DNA of 10,228 bases from an uncultured Planctomycetota bacterium (GTDB taxonomy: Bacteria; Planctomycetota; SZUA-567; JAFGNG01). The translations under genes were made by a program, and so were the position numbers. Position 1 is the first letter of the stretch; every line of letters begins with the position of its first letter. The notes under the pieces were generated by a model that was given only the letters and a program-made list of their open reading frames with translations, was not told where the DNA came from and did no database searches. Positions 1 to 6,594 of this stretch are shown here, one piece after another. The stretch lies in assembly GCA_947311175.1 (NCBI GenBank), contig CAMZKK010000257.1, positions 1 to 10,228 on the forward strand, given 5' to 3'.

Positions 1-1313
1 CTTTTAACTCAAATAATTCCATCACCGGAACAACAGCTCAATAGAAAAAATATCTAAAAAAGATTAACTTTGATTTGGCCATAAAAACCCTTGATAAACA
101 ACTTGAAAAACAAGGATTATTTAAAAATGATTTTAAGGCAAACTTTGACTTCCTAAAACATCACAAACTACTAAGTACAAACAATCAAGTCGTCCTCCCA
201 ACTAGTTTCAAAGGAACACCTGCGTGGAGGCTAATAAAACGCTTAGTTGCAAAACACAAGGAACATATCAAGGTAAAATATGCCAAAGAGTTTATGACAA
301 GAGATGAAAACAAGAACAGAACATTTATCCTTGCTCTAACCCCCACCTCACGTGATGGCATCAGATATTTTGCAAAAGACGCACCGGTGAGCCTTGAATC
401 ATTAATTTACCTGAACAAGATTAAGGTTGAGAAAATTAAGGTTACAGATATTAATGATAGCCCAAAAACACCAAAAGAGCTTGGCATGCTAACTCTTATT
501 AAAATAAAGCAATTACTCAAACAAGATTGCAAACTTGTCTTTAGTGAAAATATCAAAGATTTATCAGGGACAAACATCTTCTCTACCGGGACAAAGATAA
601 CTCTTGATATGATAGATTTTCTACACAAAAGTGACTGTAGAAAGATTGCCTATTACGACAAGGGATGGACCGTTCTTGCCTATGTATATCCATCGGAAAA
701 ACAACTTGGAGATATTGAGTTTTCTGAGGAATGGGTCAGTGAAGTCAGAGGGAAATTAGGAATAAAAGTAAATGATAAAAATGCAAAAATATTTCTTACC
801 GGACCAATGTTGGTTGCCCACGATCTTGCTGCAATCATCAAAGAAGATTTTATCCGCATTACCCTCTGGGTTGGAATAATTGCCGCCTTGGTTTTAATAA
901 TTTGCTATCGTGATGTAAAACGAGTGATGTTATCACTCTGCCCAATTCTGTTGTCACTCGCATACCTAATGGGATTTATGAGTTTCTTCAGCATATATTT
1001 CAACTTTATCAACGTCTTGGTGGTGCCAATAATAATTGGGCTTGGAGTTGATAATGGAATCCATCTTGTCCATCGTTTCTATGAAGGAAATAGCAATATC
1101 AAACTTGTGGTAATGGAAACCGGACGTGCCATTGTTATTACCAACCTAACGAGTATGATTGGTTTTGGTTCACTTTGGGCTGGTAGCTATAAAGGACTCA
1201 CCAGTATGGGAATGCTATCGGTATTTGGACTTACCATGTCGGTTATCGCATCCTTAGTAATATTGCCATCAATTCTAATGGTTTTATCAACAACAACAAA
1301 AAACAAGGCATAA
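1..1313 (+). CDS. RND/MMPL-family lipid exporter, HpnN-like, C-terminal part, with a -1 frame break near base 50
   Basis: This is the C-terminal half of an inner-membrane proton-driven RND exporter of the MMPL/HpnN type, which moves lipids or hydrophobic molecules towards the outer membrane. From base 75 the frame gives a large periplasmic loop (to about base 850). About five membrane segments follow (bases about 855-911, 920-983, 996-1052, 1130-1184, 1206-1289). The family signature GLGVDNGIHLVHR is at 1038-1076. The N-terminal half lies outside the window. Bases 1-54 read LLTQIIPSPEQQLNRKNI and then stop (TAA 55-57) in frame 1. The exporter continues in frame 3, which is open from 45, after TAG 42-44. 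The two halves join sensibly if one base is supplied in the A-run at 45-50. TTG at 75 has no Shine-Dalgarno and sits mid-domain, so it is not a believable start. The family is clear; the substrate is unknown. The gene may be broken, recoded or affected by a sequencing error. Confidence 0.85.
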
Positions 1314-1327
1314 GCAAAGAGGAAAAT

Positions 1328-2164
1328 ATGAAAAATTTTAAATCAACATTCTTTATCATTACAATAATTATCACATCCATGACCTTTGTCGCAGGAAGTG
1401 ATATTCCAGCCATATCAAAAGAAGCAAACATCACAAACCCAACAAAGTTAGAAAAAGATGAATATCAAAAAACCCTAAATGACTTGTTTGCCAAACACAA
1501 AGATTTAAAATATTTTACTGCATCTTTAACCCAAATAAAAGAAGGGGGTGTATTCAAAAGACCTATCAAGAAGAGTGGAACAATCAAAGTCAAACTTCCA
1601 GAATTATTCTTATTAGATATGAGTGACGATGGACTTGTTATCACGGTGGATGGTCGCTATGCTTGGATTTACGATACCGACCTTGATGATGTTGAGATTT
1701 GGGATATTCAGAAAAAAAATAATCAGACAAAAGCTCCGAAATTAGATATCTCATCCTTTTTTCTTGGCTGTTCAATAAAAACCGCAGATGAATTAGAGAA
1801 AGAATTTACAATCTATGCCTTCAACGACAAAAAAAGCAAATCATCTCACTTTATCTTAATCCCCAAAGATAATAACGTTCATAAATTTAGCAGGATAGAA
1901 TTAACAATCCCTAAAGATTCATTACTACCAAGTTTTGTTTGTACCGTTGGAATCAAAAACGGTGATAGACCGCCGTTAAAAACCATCCAATTAATCAGCT
2001 CACTAAAGACAAATCTCGACAAAGCACCTGAAATAACCAATGATGTTTTTGAATTTAAACCAAACGAAGATATGTCATTCAGGATTATGGATTTTAAAGG
2101 CAATGCCAAAGAAATTGACCTTGAATATGTAAACAATTTAATCAAAAGCAATGGGAGTAAATAG
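1328..2164 (+). CDS. Periplasmic LolA-like outer-membrane lipoprotein/lipid carrier protein
   Basis: The 278-residue protein has a basic N-terminus, a hydrophobic stretch at about residues 8-22 and a likely signal-peptidase site after FVAG, so it should be periplasmic. Residues about 45-250 look like a LolA fold: an early helical segment (LNDLFAKHKDLKYFTASLTQ), then GTIKVKLPELFLLD, then VDGRYAWIYDTDLDDVEIWD. This is the usual 'film of beta strands with a W/Y-rich core' pattern. Proteins of this family carry lipoproteins or other lipids through the periplasm, and LolA-like proteins are often encoded beside MMPL/RND exporters. The start is ATG with AGAGGA 4 bases upstream, 14 bp after the exporter stop, so the two are probably co-transcribed. 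At 278 residues it is longer than E. coli LolA (about 200), so it is a LolA-like relative rather than canonical LolA. Substrate is unknown. Confidence 0.72.
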   Translation: MKNFKSTFFIITIIITSMTFVAGSDIPAISKEANITNPTKLEKDEYQKTLNDLFAKHKDLKYFTASLTQIKEGGVFKRPIKKSGTIKVKLPELFLLDMSDDGLVITVDGRYAWIYDTDLDDVEIWDIQKKNNQTKAPKLDISSFFLGCSIKTADELEKEFTIYAFNDKKSKSSHFILIPKDNNVHKFSRIELTIPKDSLLPSFVCTVGIKNGDRPPLKTIQLISSLKTNLDKAPEITNDVFEFKPNEDMSFRIMDFKGNAKEIDLEYVNNLIKSNGSK

Positions 2165-2641
2165 ATGCCTATTAGTGAATTTGCACGAGACTCATATCAA
2201 CTAATAACAGTATCAGGGATTTTAGATGGAAAAACCGATGAATCTATAAAGCTACATACAATCCTTGACGCACCGAGTAATGTTATTTGCCACAACTATA
2301 TGCTTGACGTTGAAGGGGTTGAATATATGAATTCAAGCATGCTAGGGCTGTTGGTCAAATTCTTAAGCTCATGCAACACTGCCGGCAAAAAACTTGTTCT
2401 AATCAAACCGTCTCCATCATTACTAAGTATTTTTGATATGATTGGACTTACCCATCTTATTCCGGTAGCGGAAGATGAAGTTTCAGGATGCGATACATTG
2501 GGATTTGAAATTTCTGAAAAGATAAACAATGATATTGATTACGATATATTAGCTGATGAAATCGAAGAGATAATTACCGCTGAGGAAAATTGCGGTAAAT
2601 CAGCAAAAGAAACCTGTGAACTAAGAAAACTATTAGGCTAA
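2165..2641 (+). CDS. STAS-domain protein (anti-sigma-factor-antagonist / MlaB-like)
   Basis: The 158-residue cytoplasmic protein has a STAS domain over residues about 8-112. The core motif DVEGVEYMNSSMLGLLVKFL (48-67) matches the 'D-x-x-x-x-x-D-S-S-G' loop of SpoIIAA/RsbV and MlaB. Ser57/Ser58 fall at the regulatory phosphoserine position, but the usual preceding Asp is Asn56 and the following Gly is Met59. The segment KKLVLIKPSPSLLSIFDMIGL is the usual beta strand plus helix that follows. A strongly acidic tail of about 45 residues (from about 114) is extra to the domain. The ATG follows the LolA-like stop codon directly, with GGGAG 7 bases upstream, which means tight co-translation. Next to a lipid exporter and a carrier, an MlaB-like regulatory or structural role is plausible. 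A partner-switching role is the alternative, but no anti-sigma kinase is in the window. Confidence 0.75.
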   Translation: MPISEFARDSYQLITVSGILDGKTDESIKLHTILDAPSNVICHNYMLDVEGVEYMNSSMLGLLVKFLSSCNTAGKKLVLIKPSPSLLSIFDMIGLTHLIPVAEDEVSGCDTLGFEISEKINNDIDYDILADEIEEIITAEENCGKSAKETCELRKLLG

Positions 2642-2650
2642 AGAACCTTC

Positions 2651-2678
2651 ATTTTTAATTTTTAATTCTCAATTTTTA
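2651..2678. repeat. Heptanucleotide tandem repeat, four units
   Basis: Four adjacent 7-bp units lie here: ATTTTTA, ATTTTTA, ATTCTCA, ATTTTTA. The third differs by T-to-C changes at two positions. The array is in the spacer between the STAS and glycosyltransferase genes and directly precedes a hairpin. Short 7-bp arrays of this A/T type occur in intergenic regions of several bacterial groups. No function is visible here, though the array could act as a flexible A/T-rich element upstream of a promoter. Confidence 0.7.
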
Positions 2679-2680
2679 AT

Positions 2681-2707
2681 TAAATTACGCAGTTGTTGCG
2701 TAATTTA
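2681..2707. terminator. Perfect 11-bp-stem hairpin in intergenic spacer (possible terminator or processing site)
   Basis: The arms TAAATTACGCA (2681-2691) and TGCGTAATTTA (2697-2707) are exact inverted complements around the 5-base loop GTTGT. The hairpin sits 40 bases after the STAS stop and 21 bases before the glycosyltransferase ATG. It has no T-run on its 3' side (GGTTAATTATT follows), so it is not a textbook Rho-independent terminator. It could end or pause the upstream transcript, protect its 3' end, or be an operator. The hairpin itself is certain; its role is inferred. Confidence 0.5.
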
Positions 2708-2728
2708 GGTTAATTATTAGGCTTCCCA

Positions 2729-3601
2729 ATGAAAAGCACACGAATCATAATTGTTGCCTATCACAGTGAAGATGATTTATCTCGCTGTTTGCCAGCATTG
2801 ATTAAAGAGAGCAAAAGAGATGCTGAAATAGTGGTGGTTGACAATTCATCATGCGAAAAGACTAAAAAACTCGTCGCATCATTTCCTGAAATAATCTACA
2901 TTGATGCAAAAGAAAATTTAGGTTTTGCGAAGGCAAATAATCTTGGGGCTAAAGATTTTAATGGGGAATTTCTATGCTTTTTAAACCCCGATACCGAAGT
3001 TAAAAATGAAGTAAATTCAATCACCAAACTTGCTGAATTTCTACACAACAATCCAAAAGTGGCTGTCGTTGGACCATTGGTCAAAAACACAGATGGAAGC
3101 AGACAAATGTCTTTTCGCAGATGGCCTAGTTTTAAAACCGCAATCTTTAATCGTTATAGCCTTATCACAAAATTATTCCCAAACAATCCATGGTCGAAGT
3201 CATACTTAATGAGTAACGACAATGGCGAAATTGCAAAAAAAGTAGATTGGGTTTCAGGTTGTTGTTTAATGGTTCGAAAAGAAACCTTTACAAAGATTGG
3301 CGGGTTTAATGAAGAATATTTTATGTTTTGCGAAGATACCGCTCTTTGTAAATCAATTTCATTACTTGATGACGATTGCAAAGAGATATGGTTTTGCCCT
3401 ACCTCAATCATCACTCACCACATAGGCAAAAGTATTTCTGAAAAATCTATAAAAATTGTTTACGAACGACACCGAAGTATGTGGATTTATTTCAAAGACT
3501 ACAATCCACATTGGATTTTTTTGTCACCAATAACCATATTGGGATTAATACTTAGAACTGTTTGGTATAGCATAAAGGCAATCAATAATGCTAGAAAATA
3601 A
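2729..3601 (+). CDS. Family 2 glycosyltransferase (GT-A fold, WbbL/rhamnosyltransferase-like)
   Basis: The 290-residue enzyme transfers a sugar from a nucleotide donor to a lipid or glycan acceptor at the inner face of the cytoplasmic membrane. The N-terminus IIIVAYHSEDDLSRCL is the first beta strand of the GT-A fold. Further signatures are VVVDNSS (35-41), NLGFAKANN (63-71), LNPDTEV (85-91, the metal/nucleotide DxD-equivalent), and WVSGCCLMVRKETF (174-187) leading to IGGFNEEYFMFCED (190-203), which holds the likely catalytic acid pair Glu202-Asp203. A hydrophobic segment at about 262-283 may anchor it to the membrane. ATG 2729 has a weak AGG 7 bases upstream. It overlaps the deacetylase gene by 14 bp, so the two are translationally coupled. 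Donor and acceptor cannot be told from sequence; rhamnosyl or N-acetylhexosamine transfer are both reasonable. Confidence 0.9.
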   Translation: MKSTRIIIVAYHSEDDLSRCLPALIKESKRDAEIVVVDNSSCEKTKKLVASFPEIIYIDAKENLGFAKANNLGAKDFNGEFLCFLNPDTEVKNEVNSITKLAEFLHNNPKVAVVGPLVKNTDGSRQMSFRRWPSFKTAIFNRYSLITKLFPNNPWSKSYLMSNDNGEIAKKVDWVSGCCLMVRKETFTKIGGFNEEYFMFCEDTALCKSISLLDDDCKEIWFCPTSIITHHIGKSISEKSIKIVYERHRSMWIYFKDYNPHWIFLSPITILGLILRTVWYSIKAINNARK

Positions 3602-4481
3602 ATATTTAATCATCAATGCCGATGATTTTGGGTTTTCCACAAAAATCAATGAAGGCATTATCAAATGCTTCACCAACGGAATTCTCACCAGCACAACCAT
3701 GGCTGTCAATATGCCTTTTGCAAAGGAAGCTGCCAACCTTGCCTTAAAACATCCTGAATTGGGAGTAGGAATCCACCTTAATGTTGTAAGAGGGCATCCT
3801 GTTCTTGAAAGTAACTTGGTAAACTCATTGATAGATAATGACAACAAATTTTATTTAACCCATTTTGATTTCTTCAAGTTTTCATTAACCAAACCACAAA
3901 AAATCTTGAGCCAAATCGAAAATGAATATCGGGCACAAATTAAAAAATTTATCAATTTTGGCTTATCCCCAACCCATTTAGATAGTGAACGCCACCATGC
4001 GGTATGGCCAGCCATCTTTAAGATTCAAATCAAACTTGCTCATGAATTTAATATTCCGGCAATCAGAACATTCAACGAACCCTATTGGAAAAATGCCCCT
4101 AAAAGAAGCATAAAAAAACAAGTCAACAGTTCGGTATTGCGAATGATAAGCAGTTACAACAACAAAAAATTACCAAGAGACATTGCTCACCCGAATTTCT
4201 TTTATGGCGGTAGTCATATCGGGAAAATCAATGTAGATTACCTTGAACGCTTAGCAGATGCAATTCCAACAGGAATCAGCGAATTAATGACCCACCCCGG
4301 ACTTGCTGAGCAAACCAAAGATTCAATATCCAAAAGCTATCTTGATAACGGCAGAGAAACAGAATACGAAGCATTATGTAACAATAAAATAAAAAGATTA
4401 CTAATCAAAAATAACATTGAATTAGTAAACTACGAACAATTTGCAATTAAAACGGCAGGAAGATCTACTTTTGAATTTTGA
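3588..4481 (+). CDS. YdjC/ChbG-family carbohydrate deacetylase, HpnK-like
   Basis: The 297-residue metal-dependent hydrolase removes acetyl groups from N-acetyl sugars. It carries the family landmarks in order: NADDFG (10-15, metal Asp12/Asp13), GIHLNVVRG (61-69, metal His63), HLDSERHHAVWP (130-141, His130 and His136/137), a Tyr-Gly-Gly stretch (206-208) and LMTHPG (233-238, His236). The C-terminal GRETEYEAL (255-263) is also typical. Length matches the roughly 280-residue HpnK-type group, and the protein looks intact and catalytically competent. The ATG lies inside the end of the glycosyltransferase gene, with AAAGG 9 bases upstream. A glycosyltransferase-deacetylase pair is known from hopanoid modification (HpnI/HpnK). 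Here the glycosyltransferase is not clearly HpnI, so the substrate could equally be another glycolipid or envelope glycan. Confidence 0.88.
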   Translation: MLENKYLIINADDFGFSTKINEGIIKCFTNGILTSTTMAVNMPFAKEAANLALKHPELGVGIHLNVVRGHPVLESNLVNSLIDNDNKFYLTHFDFFKFSLTKPQKILSQIENEYRAQIKKFINFGLSPTHLDSERHHAVWPAIFKIQIKLAHEFNIPAIRTFNEPYWKNAPKRSIKKQVNSSVLRMISSYNNKKLPRDIAHPNFFYGGSHIGKINVDYLERLADAIPTGISELMTHPGLAEQTKDSISKSYLDNGRETEYEALCNNKIKRLLIKNNIELVNYEQFAIKTAGRSTFEF

Positions 4482-4512
4482 TAAAAAATTAACAAGAGAT
4501 GAATAGAGTCCC

Positions 4513-4533
4513 TTAAAAAGCCTTATTTTTTAA
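4513..4533. terminator. Weak A/T hairpin between convergent genes, possible bidirectional terminator
   Basis: TTAAAAA (4513-4519) and TTTTTAA (4527-4533) pair around a 7-base loop, between the convergent stops of the deacetylase and Memo genes. The stem is entirely A-T and overlaps the Memo stop codon, so its stability is low. Position rather than strength is the main argument. Confidence 0.25.
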
Positions 4534-5381
4534 TTAATAAAAACCAAACCGGCATAGCCCACAAAATGGGATGCCACTTCGCTTGGAACTACATAATGAC
4601 TATTGGTATATTCGAGTATCTTTGCCTCTGAATTCATTGCTGATGCATAGGCAGTTGTTGCTGCCACTGCCCCTGCTCCGCAGGCAGAACGATGCTTGCG
4701 AGAATGTTCAACAATTTCAGTTGCCTTCAACTTCAAGATTAAATCAAGTAATGCCTTGTCATTTTTATCAGCCCAACTAAGTGCTTCCTCACCACTGCCT
4801 GCTGGATTAACGCCAAACGATTCGCCATAATGAGTAAAGTCAGAACTGCCAATTATCACAATATTTTTTGAACTTTCAGCAACAAGTTTTGCTATTTCAA
4901 AACCTAAAATTTCAATATTTCCAATTGCGGGAACTGCAATCGGGACAATCTTACTCTCGGGGAAACAATGCTTAATAAATGGAATTTGTAATTCTATCGA
5001 ATTATCACAAATATGCGGAGTATCACAAAACTCAGCCAATGCGGAATCAGAAATTAATTTTGCAAATCCCTCATCAACCTCAACATCACCAATTGGTGAA
5101 CGCCATACGCCTCGCCCCCAAATCGCTGGAATCGTTAGTGGCATAGTATGAACAGCTCCAAAAACAATTATGGTTTCAGGGGCTGTATCTTTCAATAACG
5201 AATACACCTTACCGGCAACCGAGCCACTAAAACTAAGTCCGGCATGAGGAACAATCCCCGCAATAGCCTTACCGGTAATTTTTGGATTTTCATAATTGCA
5301 ATATTTTTCAAGCGATGCCAACAACTCACCTGCATCAGAAGGATACCAACTACCTGCTTTTTCTGCCTTACGAATTGTCAT
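4530..5381 (-). CDS. amrB: Memo-family protein (AmmeMemoRadiSam system protein B)
   Basis: The 283-residue protein belongs to the Memo/AMMECR1-associated family, related to extradiol dioxygenases. The landmarks are complete: RKAEKAGSWYP at the start, IVPHAGLSFSG (43-53), FGAVH (74-78), NSIELQIPF (127-135), SSDFTHYG (179-186) and SACGAGA (232-238). His46, His78 and Cys234 match the metal-binding residues of human MEMO1 (His49, His81, Cys244), and Asp181/His184 match its other conserved pocket residues. In bacteria it usually sits with an AMMECR1-domain gene and a radical SAM gene as the AmmeMemoRadiSam system, whose role is unsolved. Neither partner is in this window. It is downstream of the TerB-FGE gene with a 30-bp gap and has its own GAGGA 7 bases before the ATG, so the pair should form one operon. 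Confidence 0.9.
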   Translation of the reverse strand: MTIRKAEKAGSWYPSDAGELLASLEKYCNYENPKITGKAIAGIVPHAGLSFSGSVAGKVYSLLKDTAPETIIVFGAVHTMPLTIPAIWGRGVWRSPIGDVEVDEGFAKLISDSALAEFCDTPHICDNSIELQIPFIKHCFPESKIVPIAVPAIGNIEILGFEIAKLVAESSKNIVIIGSSDFTHYGESFGVNPAGSGEEALSWADKNDKALLDLILKLKATEIVEHSRKHRSACGAGAVAATTAYASAMNSEAKILEYTNSHYVVPSEVASHFVGYAGLVFIN

Positions 5382-5411
5382 AAGTTTATCCTCAATACCA
5401 TTAGCAAAAAA

Positions 5412-6458
5412 TCAAATACTACCAACAACAATCCTAAACCCTGTATGATTATTTCGGATATCTCGTTCACACAAATTATGATAATAACAATTGAGAGCAT
5501 AAATAGCTGATAGCCAATGCCCGCCCTTTGTCAAAGCTCGACCGTCATTATCTTGATGTTCGGCAATACTCCATTCTGCGACATTGCCAGCCATGTCATT
5601 GCATCCCATAGGAGACACCCCTTTCGGATAACTACCGGAAGAAGAAGTAGCAGGCATATCATTCGCAAACATATTTTTTGAATAATTGCAGACATCACTA
5701 TTCGGAAAATTATTTCCCCATGGAAAACGCCGTCCATCTTTTCCCCGAGCAGCATATTCCCATTCCTTTTCTGTAGGCAAGCGGCAGTCAGCCCATTGAC
5801 AATATGCCATCGCATCATCAAAAGATACTCCTACTACCGGCAATTCAGGTTTAGTAAAACGACTGCCAAAATCTATCCGTTTATCATAATTTGTCGCTTT
5901 TTCAAACTCAAACCACATTGCAAAAGACAAGGGATCTTTTGCAATGTAAAAAGACTTTACCCGAGCGTCTTTTTCTAATACCCCAACTGAGCCACTGCCA
6001 AAAGTAAAAATTCCTTCGGGAATCGCAACCATTTCAATTCCTGTTTTGGGATGAATAACGGTATCAATATTTTGCTGAATATTAGAAAGCTGATTTTCTT
6101 TAATCCCAAAGGCTGATGAGCATTCATTAAATATTTCTTTTAATTCTTCATCACCAATCTCAAGATGAACAGCAATCTTATCAATCAATCTTGATTCGGC
6201 AGAATCAAGCTTTCCATCGGCAAGACTGACATTAATGATATCTTTCAATAGAAATATTTTCTCCTCTTTATTACCCTTAAAAAACAGTTTGGTTTTACTC
6301 TGGGTAACTTCCTTTGCAATATCCTGAGCTTCTTCAGACGAAAGTCCCAATTTAATTCTAAATCTTTCAAGATATTTTTTTTCTTCTTCCGATATGTATT
6401 TATCCGAAGATGCCGCAATCAATGCATTACGCCATCTTCCTTTTGCCACTATGCTCAT
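5412..6458 (-). CDS. TerB-like / formylglycine-generating-enzyme-like (SUMF1) fusion protein lacking the FGE catalytic cysteines
   Basis: The 348-residue protein has two parts. Residues about 8-112 are helical and acidic with a TerB-like look, in two similar halves: SSDKYISEEEKKYLERF (17-33) and LADGKLDSAESRLIDKI (79-95). Each has the Asp-x-x-x-x-x-Glu pattern, followed by Leu and Glu-Glu. Residues about 139-345 are an FGE-sulfatase (SUMF1) domain: RLPTEKEWEYAARG (226-239), FPWGN (245-249), MGCNDMAGNVAEW (284-296), KGGHW (311-315) and GFRIV (340-344). True FGEs use two cysteines just after the 'GGSW/GGSY' motif. By alignment those sites here are Ser and Leu (after KGGHWLSAIYAL), so oxidase activity is unlikely and a binding or scaffold role is inferred. 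The chosen start is ATG 6458, with AAGGGGA 5 bases upstream; the in-frame GTG at 6461 is too close to that site. It heads an operon with the Memo gene. Confidence 0.85.
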   Translation of the reverse strand: MSIVAKGRWRNALIAASSDKYISEEEKKYLERFRIKLGLSSEEAQDIAKEVTQSKTKLFFKGNKEEKIFLLKDIINVSLADGKLDSAESRLIDKIAVHLEIGDEELKEIFNECSSAFGIKENQLSNIQQNIDTVIHPKTGIEMVAIPEGIFTFGSGSVGVLEKDARVKSFYIAKDPLSFAMWFEFEKATNYDKRIDFGSRFTKPELPVVGVSFDDAMAYCQWADCRLPTEKEWEYAARGKDGRRFPWGNNFPNSDVCNYSKNMFANDMPATSSSGSYPKGVSPMGCNDMAGNVAEWSIAEHQDNDGRALTKGGHWLSAIYALNCYYHNLCERDIRNNHTGFRIVVGSI

Positions 6459-6463
6459 CACAT

Positions 6464-6470
6464 TCCCCTT
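6464..6470 (-). promoter_or_regulatory. Shine-Dalgarno AAGGGGA deciding the start of the TerB-FGE gene
   Basis: The minus strand reads AAGGGGA, then 5 bases, then ATG (6458). An in-frame GTG lies 2 bases from the site and an out-of-frame ATG-TGA lies between them. Spacing favours the inner ATG. Confidence 0.6.
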
Positions 6471-6487
6471 ATTGTAAAAACAATGTT

Positions 6488-6515
6488 ATTATATTCACAC
6501 TCTCAAATAACGCAA
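6488..6515 (-). promoter_or_regulatory. Sigma-70-like promoter for the TerB-FGE/Memo operon
   Basis: On the minus strand TTGCGT (plus 6510-6515) is followed after 16 bases by a consensus TATAAT (plus 6488-6493). Transcription would begin near 6481, giving a leader of about 22 bases that contains the Shine-Dalgarno. The perfect -10 and near-ideal spacing make this the best promoter in the window. Its -35 box shares bases with the left arm of the inverted repeat at 6513-6552. Confidence 0.55.
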
Positions 6516-6552
6516 TCGACAAGATATCAGATGGCTCCCATTTTGTCGATTG
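6513..6552. promoter_or_regulatory. 10-bp inverted repeat between divergent promoters, candidate operator
   Basis: CAATCGACAA (6513-6522) and TTGTCGATTG (6543-6552) are exact inverted complements with a 20-base interval, so arm centres are 30 bp apart (about three helical turns, same face). The left arm touches the -35 of the leftward promoter and the right arm contains the TTGTCG box of a rightward promoter. A small ATGG-CTC-CCAT stem lies in the interval, and a T6 run (6554-6559) follows on the plus strand. Binding by a dimeric or looping regulator is inferred; a terminator is less likely because no rightward gene lies upstream. Confidence 0.45.
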
Positions 6553-6588
6553 GTTTTTTCTTGATATAAAGATACTATTCAATAATAT
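6543..6588 (+). promoter_or_regulatory. Candidate rightward promoters for the PHP/mfd operon
   Basis: Two overlapping options are visible. TTGTCG (6543-6548), a 16-base spacer, then TATAAA (6565-6570), would start transcription near 6577. TTGATA (6561-6566), a 16-base spacer, then TAATAT (6583-6588), would start near 6595, at the ATG itself, giving a leaderless transcript. There is no Shine-Dalgarno before the PHP gene. Neither box pair is perfect. Confidence 0.35.
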
Positions 6589-6594
6589 ATCATT

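Noticed and set aside
75..1313. TTG 75 as the true start of a 412-residue complete protein
   Set aside because: No Shine-Dalgarno, the start falls mid-domain, and the family is twice as long with another set of membrane segments upstream. The preceding frame 1 peptide joins well to it.
2729..4481. Naming the pair hpnI/hpnK
   Set aside because: The deacetylase fits HpnK-like length and motifs, but the transferase resembles WbbL-type enzymes and no hopanoid-specific gene is present.
4571..4780. Plus-strand open frame inside the Memo gene
   Set aside because: It lies within a well-supported minus-strand gene and shows no family motifs or ribosome site; treated as an antisense shadow.
5531..5821. 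Second minus-strand open frame inside the FGE domain
   Set aside because: It is another frame of the same strand over conserved FGE motifs, so it is a shadow.
6513..6559. Rho-independent terminator (10-bp stem followed by T6)
   Set aside because: No rightward gene ends upstream; the preceding gene is divergent. The 20-base loop is long, and the arms overlap promoter boxes, so an operator fits better.
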